Positions 1 through 8,205 of a stretch of DNA of 48,140 bases are shown here, piece after piece. The number at the start of each line of letters is the position of its first letter. Positions within the stretch are counted from its first letter, which is position 1. The position numbers and the translations under genes were made by a program. Source of the DNA: Dehalococcoidia bacterium (GTDB lineage Bacteria; Chloroflexota; Dehalococcoidia; GIF9; AB-539-J10); the NCBI GenBank assembly GCA_003562475.1, contig PWUU01000106.1, positions 1-48,140 on the forward strand. Reading direction: 5' to 3'. The notes beneath the pieces were generated by a model. It was not told where the DNA came from and did no database searches. It saw only the letters and a program-made list of their open reading frames with translations.

Positions 1-305
1 GGGGTTCGTGCCGTTTGCCCCAGAGGGTGCCCGGCTGCTCTTCCAGCTCTGTGCCGAACGCTATCTCCGCGGTAGCCTGGTCATCACAACGAACCTGGAG
101 TTTGCCCGCTGGGGCGAGGTCTTCGGCGATGAGCGTCTCACCGGTGCTCTGCTTGACCGCCTCACCCATCACTGTCACATCCTGGAATTCAATGGCGATA
201 GCTACCGCTTCAAAGAGAGTCTGAGAGAAAAGGAGGCTGCGACACCGTTAAGGGGTGGGTGACTTTTCGATTATCGCAGTGGGTGCATTTTCGATTGACA
301 TTCAC
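1..305 (+). mobile_element. IS21-family insertion sequence, right end
   Basis: The window opens inside an IS21-type element: the 3' part of istB is followed by a terminal region with two spaced copies of a 16-base repeat, GGGTGACTTTTCGATT at 257-272 and GGGTGCATTTTCGATT at 281-296, 24 bases apart. Such repeated blocks near the end are usual transposase-binding sites in IS21 elements. The exact end is not certain; about 300-305 (GACATTCACA) is a reasonable guess. The left end, istA and any target duplication lie outside the window. The terminase gene begins about 25 bases after this end, so the element sits at the 5' edge of the phage cassette. Confidence 0.8.
2..262 (+). CDS. istB: IstB-like ATPase of IS21 element, 3' part
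   Basis: This is the C-terminal 86 residues or so of the IS21 helper ATPase, an AAA+ protein that assists the IstA transposase in target capture. The frame is open from the window edge. It shows [13 protein letters not shown], then [19 protein letters not shown] (the sensor-1 region with the TTN motif), then [16 protein letters not shown] near the end, all typical of IstB. The Walker A and B motifs lie upstream of the window. The stop TGA at 260-262 falls within the first terminal repeat of the element. The identification is firm; whether the element is complete cannot be judged. Confidence 0.9.
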   Translation, partial: GFVPFAPEGARLLFQLCAERYLRGSLVITTNLEFARWGEVFGDERLTGALLDRLTHHCHILEFNGDSYRFKESLREKEAATPLRGG

Positions 306-329
306 AGCTCTCCCGCCCGGAGGCGCGGC

Positions 330-1757
330 ATGATGCTCCGCGCGTACCAGCGGGAGGTCGCCAGGGCAGTCATGCAGAGCGTTCGCCACGGCGAAGGCCT
401 CACCTTCTCGGTGGAAATCGCCCGCCAGGGCGGCAAGAACGAGCTCTCCGCCCACATCGAGCTGCTCCTGCTCACGCTCTGCATGGCCGACGGCGGCACC
501 ATCGTCAAGTGCTCCCCTACCTTCAAACCCCAGACCGTCATCTCCATGCGCAGGCTGAAAGACCGCCTGGACGACTACGGCTTCGGCGGCATCTACCGCT
601 CCGAGCTGGGCTACACCGTCGCGCTGGGCTCCGCCCGCGTGGTTTTTCTTTCCGCCGAGGAGAACTCCAGCGTGGTGGGGCACACCGCCGACCTCCTCCT
701 CGAGATAGACGAGTCCCAGGACGTGGGCCGGGAGAAGTACACCAAGGAGTTCCGCCCCATGGGCTCAGCCACCAACGTGACCACCGTGCACTACGGCACC
801 ACCTGGGACGAGTCCACGCTGCTCGAGGAGATAAAGCAGGCCAACCTGGAGCTGGAGCAGCGCGACGGCGTGCAACGGCACTTCCGCTACGACTGGCAGG
901 CGGTGGCGCGGCAAAACCCCGCCTACGGTGCGTACGTTGAGGCGGAGCGCGACCGCCTCGGCGAGGACCACCCGCTGTTCCGGACGCAGTACGCGCTGCT
1001 GCCCATCGCGGGCGGCGGCCGGCTGCTCACCCGCGCGCAGGTGTCCTCCATGCTGGGCGCGCCCCCCCGCCTCCGCACCCCGCAGCCCGGCGCGACGTAC
1101 GTCGCCGCCATCGACATCGGCGGCGAGGCGCAGGAGGCCCCGGACGGCGCACCGGTGCGGGAGCCCGACTCCACCACCGTGTCCATCGCCTCGGTGGAGG
1201 CCGCCGCCGGCAGCGGCCGCGCCCTCCCCACCCTCCACATCGTGGAGCAGGCAGCCTGGACCGGTACGCCGCACGCGCAGCTCGTGCCACAGCTTGCCTC
1301 GCTGCTGCGTACGTGGAAGCCGAAGTGCATCGTGGTGGACGCCACCGGCATGGGCCAGCCCGTCGCCGGCCTGCTCAAGCACGAGCTCGGCGGGCGGGTG
1401 CGCCCCTTCGTCTTCACGGAGCGGTCGAGGTCCGACCTCGGCTACGAGTTCCTCTCGCTGGTAAACGGCGGGCGCCTGAAGCTCTACATGCAGGACGGAT
1501 CGCCGGAGCACCGGGCCACGCTGCAGCAGCTCGAGCGCGCCCGCGCCGTGTACCGGCCCAACCGGACGATGGGCTTTCACGTGGCTCCCTCCGACGGACA
1601 CGATGACTTCCTGGTGAGCCTCGCGCTGCTCTCGGCGGCGGCGAAGGATTTCGCCCCACGCGTGGCCCGCGGCGCCGAGCGCGCCGGGAACCTGTACGAG
1701 CCGCAGACCGTGCGGACGCCACGGGTGGCCGTGCAGCGTCCGCTCTTCACCATCTGA
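330..1757 (+). CDS. phage terminase large subunit
   Basis: ATP-driven DNA packaging motor with a C-terminal nuclease. With the start at 330 (SD GGAGG at 319-323) it has 475 residues. The Walker A-like motif ARQGGKN is at about 31-37 and the Walker B LLLEIDES at about 122-129. The RNase H-fold nuclease half shows the acidic residues expected: AAIDIGG, CIVVDATGMGQP and DGHDDFLVSLAL. The open frame extends back to 255, but that part is IS21 end sequence and is unlikely to be native. No small terminase gene is visible; it may lie beyond the IS element or have been lost to it. First gene of a plus-strand head cassette, 13 bases before the portal gene. Confidence 0.92.
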   Translation: MMLRAYQREVARAVMQSVRHGEGLTFSVEIARQGGKNELSAHIELLLLTLCMADGGTIVKCSPTFKPQTVISMRRLKDRLDDYGFGGIYRSELGYTVALGSARVVFLSAEENSSVVGHTADLLLEIDESQDVGREKYTKEFRPMGSATNVTTVHYGTTWDESTLLEEIKQANLELEQRDGVQRHFRYDWQAVARQNPAYGAYVEAERDRLGEDHPLFRTQYALLPIAGGGRLLTRAQVSSMLGAPPRLRTPQPGATYVAAIDIGGEAQEAPDGAPVREPDSTTVSIASVEAAAGSGRALPTLHIVEQAAWTGTPHAQLVPQLASLLRTWKPKCIVVDATGMGQPVAGLLKHELGGRVRPFVFTERSRSDLGYEFLSLVNGGRLKLYMQDGSPEHRATLQQLERARAVYRPNRTMGFHVAPSDGHDDFLVSLALLSAAAKDFAPRVARGAERAGNLYEPQTVRTPRVAVQRPLFTI

Positions 1758-1770
1758 GAAAGGAGAACGC

Positions 1771-3168
1771 ATGGCAGCAGCAAGCAGACCCGCAGCCCCG
1801 GACGCCTCCGGCCGGACCGGCGCGTTCCTGCCGTCGTCCCTGGCGCGCAGGGACCCCGACCGCCTCGCCGCGTACCGACGCAACCTGGACTTCTACCGCG
1901 GCAGCCAGTGGGAGGCGCGGTCGCGCCAGCGACAGCTCGTGTTCAACTACGCGCGCGTGGCGGTGGACAAGGTCACCAGCTACCTCGTGTCCGGCCTCGG
2001 CAGCGCCTGCTATCCGGCCGACCCGGCAGCGGCGGCCGACGCGGACCTGAAGCGGCGCATCGACCGCGCCGGGACAGTGATGCAGCAGGTGCGCGATACG
2101 GACGGGCTGGATGCGCTGGACTACGAGACGGAGATAGACTGCGCCGTCCTGGGCGACGCCTGCTACAAGGTAACGTGGGACGCCGACGCCGGGCGCATCC
2201 GCGTGACCTCGCCGTCCGCCGCGGGCATCCATGCGTGGTGGGCCGGCGACGATCCGTCGCACGTGTGGCGGGTGGCCTCGCGCTACAGCCTCACGCAGGA
2301 CGAGCTGGCGGCGCTCTACGGCATTGCGGTGCCGAAGCGCGATGCGCACGTGACCGAGCTGTGGACCGCGCAGGAGTTTGGGCTCTACGTGGACGACTCC
2401 CCCATCCGGTCCGGGCCGAACCCGTACGGATTCATCCCCTTCGTCATCTTCCCCAACCTGCGCGAGCCGAAGCAGTTCTGGGGCACGTCGGACATCCCGG
2501 CGCTGATGGAGCCGCAACGGGAGTTGAACCGCGCGGTGTCGCAGCTCTCGCGCATCCTGGAGTTCTCCGGCAACCCCATCGCGGTGCTGGAGAACGTGGA
2601 CGAGGCGCAGGATATTCAGACGCGTCCCGGACAGACGTGGGCGCTGCCCGAGGGCGCGAGGGCGTACCTGCTGGACCTGCTCCAGGGCGGCGGGGTCCGC
2701 CTGCACATCGACTACATCGACGCGGTGTATCGCACACTGCACGACCTCAGCGAGACGCCCCGGGCCGCGTATGGCGGCAGCGAGAAGGAGCTGTCCGGAG
2801 CGGCGCTGGCCATGGAGATGAACTCCCTCATCCAGAAGGTGAAGCGCAAGCGCGCCATTCGCAGCGCGGTGTATCACCGCCGCGACGCGATGATCCTGCG
2901 GCTGGCGGCGCAGTACCTGCGACTGGACACGTCCGGCATCACGCACCGCGTCACGTGGGGGCCGGTGCTGCCGGAGGACTCCTCGCGCATGGCGCAGGAG
3001 GAGCAGGGGCTGGTGCAGGCGGGCATCCACTCCCGCCGCACGGCCATGGGCCGCCTGGGAGTGCGCAGTCCGGATGCGGAGTTCCGCCTCTGGTGCGAGG
3101 AGCGCGAGCGCATCCTGGGCATGAATCAGCAGTACCGGGTGAAGGGACACGACCTGCGGGCAGAGTGA
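1771..3168 (+). CDS. phage portal protein (SPP1 gp6-like)
   Basis: Forms the dodecameric ring at one capsid vertex through which DNA is packaged and to which the tail or connector attaches. It has 465 residues, near the usual size for this family. The N-terminal region NLDFYRGSQW followed by VFNYARVAVDKVTSYLVSG is typical of SPP1-type portals, as is the central GFIPFVIFPNLREPKQFWG with DIPALMEPQRELNRAVSQLS. The C-terminal part has the long helical region and a charged tail. SD AAAGGAG precedes the start. The position between terminase and scaffold/capsid is the standard order of a head module. Confidence 0.9.
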   Translation: MAAASRPAAPDASGRTGAFLPSSLARRDPDRLAAYRRNLDFYRGSQWEARSRQRQLVFNYARVAVDKVTSYLVSGLGSACYPADPAAAADADLKRRIDRAGTVMQQVRDTDGLDALDYETEIDCAVLGDACYKVTWDADAGRIRVTSPSAAGIHAWWAGDDPSHVWRVASRYSLTQDELAALYGIAVPKRDAHVTELWTAQEFGLYVDDSPIRSGPNPYGFIPFVIFPNLREPKQFWGTSDIPALMEPQRELNRAVSQLSRILEFSGNPIAVLENVDEAQDIQTRPGQTWALPEGARAYLLDLLQGGGVRLHIDYIDAVYRTLHDLSETPRAAYGGSEKELSGAALAMEMNSLIQKVKRKRAIRSAVYHRRDAMILRLAAQYLRLDTSGITHRVTWGPVLPEDSSRMAQEEQGLVQAGIHSRRTAMGRLGVRSPDAEFRLWCEERERILGMNQQYRVKGHDLRAE

Positions 3169-3229
3169 GAGAGCAGTGCGCAGCCGGGGTCGGGCCGCTT
3201 CACACAATATATGGAGAGGAGGGATACGA

Positions 3230-3748
3230 GTGCACATCGAGCATGACGAGCCAGGGGTGCCGGTCAACGGCGACTCCACTCCCCGGGAGCGGGACGAGCT
3301 GGGGACACAGCTCCAGCAGGAGCAGCAGGACCGGGAGGACTTCGTCGCGGCGCTCAACGAGCGCGACGAGCGCATCGATGAGCTGACGTCGCTGCTGGCG
3401 CAGGCGCGCGACGAGCTTGCGGCCACACAGGAGACGGCCGACAACGCCTGGGCCGAGATGACCGCCCTGCGGCAGGCGAAGGACGAGGCGGTGGGCGCGT
3501 GCCGCGACGCCCTGCGGCTGGCCCACCCCGGGCTGCCACCCGACCTCATTCGCGGCGAGACCATCGAGGAGCTGGCGGCGTCCGTGGACGGCGCGAAGGC
3601 GCTGGTGCAGCAGGTCCGCGCCGCGCTGAGCGCGGAGAGGGACGCGGCACGCGTCCCGGCGGGCGCCCCCGTAAGCCCGGCGCCCGGACTTGAAGGGCTG
3701 ACGGCACGCGACAAGATAGCCGCGGGCATCCGGCCCCAGCCACGGTGA
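3230..3748 (+). CDS. putative capsid scaffolding protein
   Basis: A 172-residue acidic protein read from GTG at 3230, chosen because GGAGAGGAGGG lies just upstream at the right spacing. An earlier in-frame start at 3176 has no such site. Residues about 15-75 are rich in Q, E, D and R with heptad-like spacing and should form a coiled coil. The C terminus is proline- and alanine-rich and ends in a basic segment, GIRPQPR. Size, charge, coiled coil and position directly before the major capsid gene are those of internal scaffolding proteins. Sequence alone does not prove the role, and no protease motif was seen. Confidence 0.65.
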   Translation: MHIEHDEPGVPVNGDSTPRERDELGTQLQQEQQDREDFVAALNERDERIDELTSLLAQARDELAATQETADNAWAEMTALRQAKDEAVGACRDALRLAHPGLPPDLIRGETIEELAASVDGAKALVQQVRAALSAERDAARVPAGAPVSPAPGLEGLTARDKIAAGIRPQPR

Positions 3749-3782
3749 GCCAGTCAAGGTGAGAAGGAGGAAGCATTAACAG

Positions 3783-4703
3783 ATGGCACTGACACTGATC
3801 GAGGCCGAGAAACTGTCCAACGACGTCCTCCTGCAGGGCGTCATTGAGACCATCGTCAAGGACTCCCCCGTGCTGCAGGTGCTCCCGTTCATCCAGATAC
3901 AGGGCAACGGGCTGACCTACGCGCGCGAGTCGACGCTGCCGACCATCGCCTTCTACGACGGCGGCGATACCTGGTCGGAGTCCACACCGACGTTCGCCCA
4001 GGTCACGAGCACGCTCAAGATAATGGGCGGCGACGCCGACGTGGACAACTACCTGAGGTCCACGAGGTCGAACATCAACGACCTCGAGGCGGCAGTCGTG
4101 GAGCAGAAAGCGAAGGCGCTGAGGCACACGTTCGAGCAGTACTTCATCTACGGCGACTCCGTTGCCAGTGCGAAGCAGTACGACGGCATACGGAAGCTCA
4201 TCGACACAGGAACGGCGTCGGCGCAGGTGGTGGCCGCGGGCGCGACCGGCGCCACGCTGACGCTCACAATGGTCGACGAGCTCATCGACGCGGTGAAGGG
4301 CGGCAAGCCGGACCTGCTGCTGATGTCGCGCCGCAGCCGGCGCAAGCTGCAGAACCTGGCCCGCGCTGCGGGTAACAACCTTCAGGTGGGGCAGGGGGTG
4401 CTGGGAGAGCAGGTGCAGCTCTACAACGGGATACCGATAGGCGTGTCCGACTGGGTGCTGGATACGCACGCGGTGACGGCGAGCCTGGAGACGGCCAGCA
4501 CCGGTGGCGTGTGCTCCGTTATCTACGCGCTGCGCTTCGGGGAAGGGGCGCTGTGCGGCCTTTCCAGCCCGGAGATGCTGCAGATAGAGCGCGTGGGTCA
4601 GCTTGAGACCAGGGACGCCACCCGCCACCGCATCAAGTGGTACGTGAGCCTGGCGCTGTTCTCCACGGTGACGTGCGCGGCGCTGATAGGGGTGAAGGAC
4701 TGA
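3783..4703 (+). CDS. phage major capsid protein (HK97-fold type)
   Basis: Main shell protein of the phage head, 306 residues. It opens with a helical segment (LTLIEAEKLSNDVLLQGVIETI) and continues with DSPVLQVLPFIQIQGNGLTYARE, a pattern seen in short HK97-type capsid proteins without a large N-terminal delta domain. Later parts include LLLMSRRSRRKLQNLARAAG and a C-terminal segment ending RHRIKWYVSLALFSTVTCAALIGVKD, typical of the P-domain end. No cleavage site is apparent, in line with a separate scaffold gene upstream. The SD GGAGG is about 12 bases from the ATG, a little far. A hairpin directly follows the stop. Confidence 0.85.
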   Translation: MALTLIEAEKLSNDVLLQGVIETIVKDSPVLQVLPFIQIQGNGLTYARESTLPTIAFYDGGDTWSESTPTFAQVTSTLKIMGGDADVDNYLRSTRSNINDLEAAVVEQKAKALRHTFEQYFIYGDSVASAKQYDGIRKLIDTGTASAQVVAAGATGATLTLTMVDELIDAVKGGKPDLLLMSRRSRRKLQNLARAAGNNLQVGQGVLGEQVQLYNGIPIGVSDWVLDTHAVTASLETASTGGVCSVIYALRFGEGALCGLSSPEMLQIERVGQLETRDATRHRIKWYVSLALFSTVTCAALIGVKD

Positions 4704-4720
4704 CGCCGCTTTGCGGCGTC
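4702..4720 (+). terminator. hairpin at end of capsid gene
   Basis: GACGCCGC and GCGGCGTC form a perfect 8-bp stem with a TTT loop, beginning within the capsid stop codon. There is no T run, so it may be a terminator of the GC-only type, an RNA stability element, or the first unit of the repeat block that follows. Confidence 0.5.
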
Positions 4721-4858
4721 TCCACCCTGCGGGAGCGGAGAGGATAGGGCAGATGAACACGCTGCGCGGCCCGGGCAGGACATACACGCTGCGCGGCGTC
4801 TCCACCCTGCGGGAGCGGAATAGATAGGGCAGATGAACACGCTGCGCGGCCCGGGCAG
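4713..4858 (+). repeat. two direct repeats, about 66 bp, period 80 bp
   Basis: Copies at about 4713-4778 and 4793-4858 both start GCGGCGTCTCCACCCTGC and end GCTGCGCGGCCCGGGCAG, differing by a few bases inside. Shorter echoes (CTGCGCGG, CACCCTGCGGGAGCGGA) recur to about 5050. They lie directly after the capsid gene. No convincing gene is found in them. Confidence 0.8.
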
Positions 4859-6092
4859 AGGAGACAGGCTGCCAGGGGCAGCGGCACACACTGCGTGGCT
4901 GGGGCAGGGCATACACGCTGCGCGGCTACAGGAGGCACAGGACATGCCGCGAGGCGGCTGTCACACCCTGCGGGAGCGGAGAGAGGGGACACGCTGCCGC
5001 GGGCAGCAGCACCATACCCGGGAACGACAGGGCATACGCGCTGCGCGGCCCGCGCACCCCTATGCGTAGGGGCCGGATATATCCGGCCCGCCACCGTCCG
5101 GTGCAGAGCCGGCGTCGATGCTGAGGAGGACGTTTGTATGACGACAGGTTCATGTAGGGGCGGGTTCCCACACCCGCCCGCCACCGCCTGGTCGGGGGCC
5201 CGGTTTGTGGATGCTGTTGCCCCGAATGATGGGCGGGCGGGCGGCATGTATGCCGCCCCTACACATAATGGGAAATCACCGTGCCGTGGGGAAATCCGTG
5301 GCCTGGAACACCCTGGTGTGACGCCACGTTCAGGTGCGGGCACGCGGCAGCGTGCCCCTACAACCACCCCACCCCCCGGAACCGGCGCGGTCCCCGGTGG
5401 CCGGTGTGGGTGGTGTACGGGTGTTGCGGGCGGGTGTGGGAACCCGCCCCTACGGGGAAACCACCCGACCCCATTCCTGCGCGCGGGTGGCGCGGACAAC
5501 CACCGCGCACATGGTGCACAACCATTGCGGGCCGGTGTGCAAATTGGCGCCCCGGCCCTTGCAGCGGCACGCTGCGCGGCCCGCACACCCCTATGCGTAG
5601 GGGCCGGATATATCCGGCCCGCCATCCGGTGCGGAGCCGGCGTCGATGCTGTGGAGGACGTTTGTATGACGACAGGTTCATGTAGGGGCGGGTTCCCACA
5701 CCCGCCCGCCGCCGCACGGTGCAGAGCCGGCGTCGATGTTGAGGAGGACGTTTGTATGACGACAAGTTCATGTAGGGGCGGGTTCCCACCCCCGCCCGCC
5801 ATCCTCCGGCCAGGGGCCAGGTATGTGTACGCCGTTGCCCCGAATGACGTACGGGCGGGCGGCATGTATGCCGCCCCTACACATAATGGGGCATGTCGCG
5901 TGCCCGCAGGGGCGGCACGGACATCGCACAGGCGAACCCGGCGCGGTCCCCGGCGGCTGGTGCGGGTGTTGTACGGGTGTTGCGGGCGGGTGTGGGAACC
6001 CGCCCCTACGGGGAATGGCCCGCACACCCACCCCGCCCCGTATTGAACTGATGGGCGCTTCGTGAAGCGCCCCCTGTGACAAGGAGGAACGA
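4859..6092. repeat. block of palindromic REP-like repeats in phage cassette
   Basis: This gene-free stretch is built from palindromic units that share the edge GTAGGGGC or its complement but differ in their core. Examples are a perfect GGCCGGATATATCCGGCC palindrome at 5071-5088 and again within 5597-5623; GGGCGGCAT-GT-ATGCCGCCC at 5239-5258 and 5857-5876; and GCGGGTGTGGGAACCCGC with flanks at about 5429-5446 and 5980-6000. The units appear in the same order twice, about 5041-5460 and 5571-6014, so the block looks like a roughly 0.5-kb duplication with later changes. Long open frames cross it on both strands, but they consist of translated repeats and are not regarded as genes. Confidence 0.85.
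5101..5800 (+). repeat. three copies of an 82-bp unit (5101-5182, 5629-5710, 5719-5800)
   Basis: The three copies are almost identical over 82 bases. Each runs from GTGCAGAGCCGGCGTCGATG through GAGGAGGACGTTTGTATGAC (GTGGAGG in the second copy) to a hairpin-forming GGGCGGGTTCCCACACCCGCCC end. Each thus holds a Shine-Dalgarno-like GGAGG seven bases before an ATG, with the palindrome inside the first codons. Copies two and three are separated by only 8 bases. Whether the mini-frame is ever translated is unknown; it may be a copy of a former gene start carried along with the palindrome. Confidence 0.85.
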
Positions 6093-6512
6093 ATGGAAGA
6101 GTATCCACGTGTTATCTACGGGCACGATAGCGGCGGGACGCCGCGCTGCCTTGCGGTCGATGGCAGTGGCGCCCTGGACGTCTCGGCCACCCGCGTGTCG
6201 GGCTGGAAGACGGCCACCATCGATGTGTCGGAGGACGATGACCTCTCCGGCGCGGTCGATCTTGGCGAACACTTCCGCTACCTGGCGGTCATCATCCCCG
6301 TGCTGACCTCGGCGCGGGTTGGCGTGCAGGTGGCGACCGCCCACGACGGCGCGTACGTGCCGCTCGGCAGCGGTACAGCGGCGCAGACGGAGCCCACCAC
6401 CGGCGGCTATGCCACGGTGTTCGACATTGGCGGCTGGCGCTTCATCAAGGTGAGCACCTCGGCAGCGCAGGGCGACAACCGGGAGTTCGTGCTCCAGGGA
6501 GTGAGGGGGTAG
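6093..6512 (+). CDS. phage structural protein, function unknown
   Basis: A 139-residue protein with SD AAGGAGG before the ATG. It has alternating short hydrophobic and polar stretches that suggest an all-beta fold: FRYLAVIIPVLTSARVGVQV, then GSGTAAQTEPTTGGYATVFD, then GWRFIKVSTSAAQGDNREFVLQG. No signal peptide or membrane segment is seen. The position after the capsid gene and before the adaptor, with only 2 bases between its stop and the next ATG, suggests a head decoration, head-fibre or tail-associated protein. I do not recognise a named family. Confidence 0.75.
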   Translation: MEEYPRVIYGHDSGGTPRCLAVDGSGALDVSATRVSGWKTATIDVSEDDDLSGAVDLGEHFRYLAVIIPVLTSARVGVQVATAHDGAYVPLGSGTAAQTEPTTGGYATVFDIGGWRFIKVSTSAAQGDNREFVLQGVRG

Positions 6513-6514
6513 CC

Positions 6515-7087
6515 ATGGGCACAGACATTCACAGGGGACTGGAGTTGTGGCAGCCCCGCGTGTACAACGAGTGGGAGGCGCTGCGCGCGGGCGCGTGGTT
6601 CGGTGCCGCGGGCAGCAATACGCACCAGCTCAGCGCCGACCGGCTGTACGCGGCGTACGTGGCGGCGCCGCGCGACGTGGTGGTCGACCGCGTGGGCGTC
6701 TCGGTATACGCCGCGGACAGCGGCAAGACCCTGTGGCTGGGCCTGTACGCGGATGATGACCGTGACGGGTGTCCGGACCGGCTGGTGCTCGACGCCGGGA
6801 CGGTGGACGTCTCCACCGCGGGTGATAAAGAGATCGCGGTGGACGTGCAGCTCCACGCCGGCAGCTACTACATTGCGTTCCTGGGCGATGGCACGCCGCA
6901 GTTGTCCGCCAACACTGCCCCGCGGACGCGCACGCCCCTGGGCATGATAGCCGCCAAGCCGAGCCTCTACGTGCAGACGTGGTGGGTGAACCGCGACGCC
7001 GGCCCCCTGCCCGAGTTGTTTCCCTCCGGCGTAACCGCGGATTACCGCGAGTACCAGGTCGCCATGCGGGTGGCCTGCGTCCTGTAG
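6515..7087 (+). CDS. phage structural protein, function unknown
   Basis: A 190-residue protein in tight succession with the previous gene. It appears to be a beta-sandwich: VVVDRVGVSVYAADSGKTLWLGLYADDDRDGCP reads like a jelly-roll or carbohydrate-binding-like domain of the kind found in head fibres and tail fibres, followed by LHAGSYYIAFLGDG. A short aspartate-rich loop (DDDRDG) might bind calcium. The role is inferred from position only: a receptor-binding or decoration protein is plausible, and an enzyme is unlikely because no catalytic motif is visible. Confidence 0.7.
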   Translation: MGTDIHRGLELWQPRVYNEWEALRAGAWFGAAGSNTHQLSADRLYAAYVAAPRDVVVDRVGVSVYAADSGKTLWLGLYADDDRDGCPDRLVLDAGTVDVSTAGDKEIAVDVQLHAGSYYIAFLGDGTPQLSANTAPRTRTPLGMIAAKPSLYVQTWWVNRDAGPLPELFPSGVTADYREYQVAMRVACVL

Positions 7088-7211
7088 AGGGAGGCGGGCG
7101 CGGCACGCCGCTATCCCCGTCCGTGTGCGTCCGTGTCTGTCCGTGTGGTAGAGAAAGAGAAAAGGGGGAAGGGGTGGCAGCTACCCTTCCCCGAAAGGAG
7201 AGGAGGACCCT

Positions 7212-7361
7212 GTGGATGACGCGAGTATGACGTCTTACGTCACCGCAACCACAGGTTCCCTGGCGCACATGATATTCGCATGCGATGACCATGTCAACCG
7301 GTATATCGCGGATATCCCGGCAGACGTAATTGAGATCGTCGCCATGGCGGGCGGGGCATAA
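7212..7361 (+). CDS. small phage protein of 49 residues
   Basis: Reads from GTG at 7212, five bases after a strong GGAGAGGAGG site, to TAA at 7359-7361. The product begins MDDASMTSYVTATTGSLAHM and ends ADVIEIVAMAGGA. A second in-frame ATG lies at 7227 but has no ribosome-binding site of its own. It is acidic, has no membrane segment and matches no family I know. It stands alone between the structural gene and the adaptor, with 124 bases before it and 226 after it. The good start signal is the main reason to believe it. Confidence 0.5.
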   Translation: MDDASMTSYVTATTGSLAHMIFACDDHVNRYIADIPADVIEIVAMAGGA

Positions 7362-7433
7362 TGCCGCGCCTCAGTACAGGGAACAGGATGGATGGCACTG
7401 CAATCGGATCGCCACGAACTCCCGACGGGAGGG

Positions 7434-7468
7434 GGGCGAGAGAGGAGGCTCCCCTCTCCTCTCCCGCC
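7434..7468. repeat. imperfect inverted repeat between phage genes
   Basis: GGCGAGAGAGGAG and CTCCTCTCCCGCC can pair around a short loop. The 7362-7587 gap otherwise holds no gene I can support. The stem might act as a transcript end or processing site before the adaptor gene, or be another REP-like unit. Confidence 0.4.
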
Positions 7469-7587
7469 AAAGATGGGAAGAAGAGGTCCGCGCGCAGTGC
7501 TGTGGATTTGGCGCACCGGGCGGACACAACGAGCATGCCTGAGCAGTCTCCCGGTGTCAAATCGAAAACTACTATGAGGAGGAAGAA

Positions 7588-8205
7588 ATGCCCGCACATA
7601 TCGGCATTTTGAGGGCCAGGCTGCGCGTCGACCTCGCGGATCCGGCGGGAGCGCGCTGGCCGGACAACGCCCTCGACCGGCACATCCACCACGCCGTACG
7701 CGATCTCAACAGGTCGGCTCCGCGCGAGATGCTTGACTGCAGCTTCACTATCAGCGATCCGGCGAGCCGTGAGCTGGATATCGCGTCCCTCGCCGGCCTC
7801 ATCGCCGTGGCGGCGGTGGAGTACCCGGTCGGAGGCTATCCCCGTCGCCTGCGCCACTTCGAGCTCTGGGGGACCCTGCTCAAGCTGCTGACCGACACCA
7901 TGCCGGTCGCGGGCGCGCCGGTCAACGTGTACTACACCACACAGCATGTCGTCGATGCCTCCGGCTCCACCCTTCCCGACCACCTCGAGGACGTGACCCT
8001 CGTCGGAGCTGCCGGCTACGCGCTTCTCGACTACCTCGCCTCAACATACGACCGCGTGACCATAGGCGACAGCCGCACTGCCGACCGCCTCCGCGCCCAC
8101 GCGGACGACCTGCTGATGCAGTTCCGGCAGGACCTCACCGCGCTGAAGCGGGAGCGGCGGCGGGTGGTGGCCACCGGCGAGCTGTGGGGGGAGGACGAGC
8201 GATGA
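7588..8205 (+). CDS. putative phage head-tail adaptor (connector) protein
   Basis: A 205-residue mostly helical protein. The N-terminal part, LRARLRVDLADP followed by WPDNALDRHIHHAVRDLN, has the look of gp15/gp6-type adaptors that dock beneath the portal. A long C-terminal region, RLRAHADDLLMQFRQDLTALKRER, is a probable coiled coil. SD GAGGAGG is well placed before the ATG. The stop overlaps the next start in ATGA, so translation of the two is probably coupled. Assignment rests on fold-like pattern and gene order; a tail-completion role is the alternative. Confidence 0.7.
   Translation: MPAHIGILRARLRVDLADPAGARWPDNALDRHIHHAVRDLNRSAPREMLDCSFTISDPASRELDIASLAGLIAVAAVEYPVGGYPRRLRHFELWGTLLKLLTDTMPVAGAPVNVYYTTQHVVDASGSTLPDHLEDVTLVGAAGYALLDYLASTYDRVTIGDSRTADRLRAHADDLLMQFRQDLTALKRERRRVVATGELWGEDER

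Noticed and set aside
1747..3729. Open frame of 660 codons opposite the portal and scaffold genes
   Set aside because: Antisense shadow in high-GC DNA; the plus-strand genes have family motifs and ribosome-binding sites.
4713..6014. CRISPR array
   Set aside because: The repeats vary in length, lack regular spacers of 30-40 bases and no cas gene is near.
4895..6046. Open frame of 383 codons on the plus strand across the repeat block
   Set aside because: It is made of translated palindromic repeats, has no coherent protein pattern and no start signal; the open state follows from high GC.
4633..6108. Open frame of 491 codons on the minus strand across the same block
   Set aside because: Same reason; it also overlaps the end of the capsid gene in antisense.
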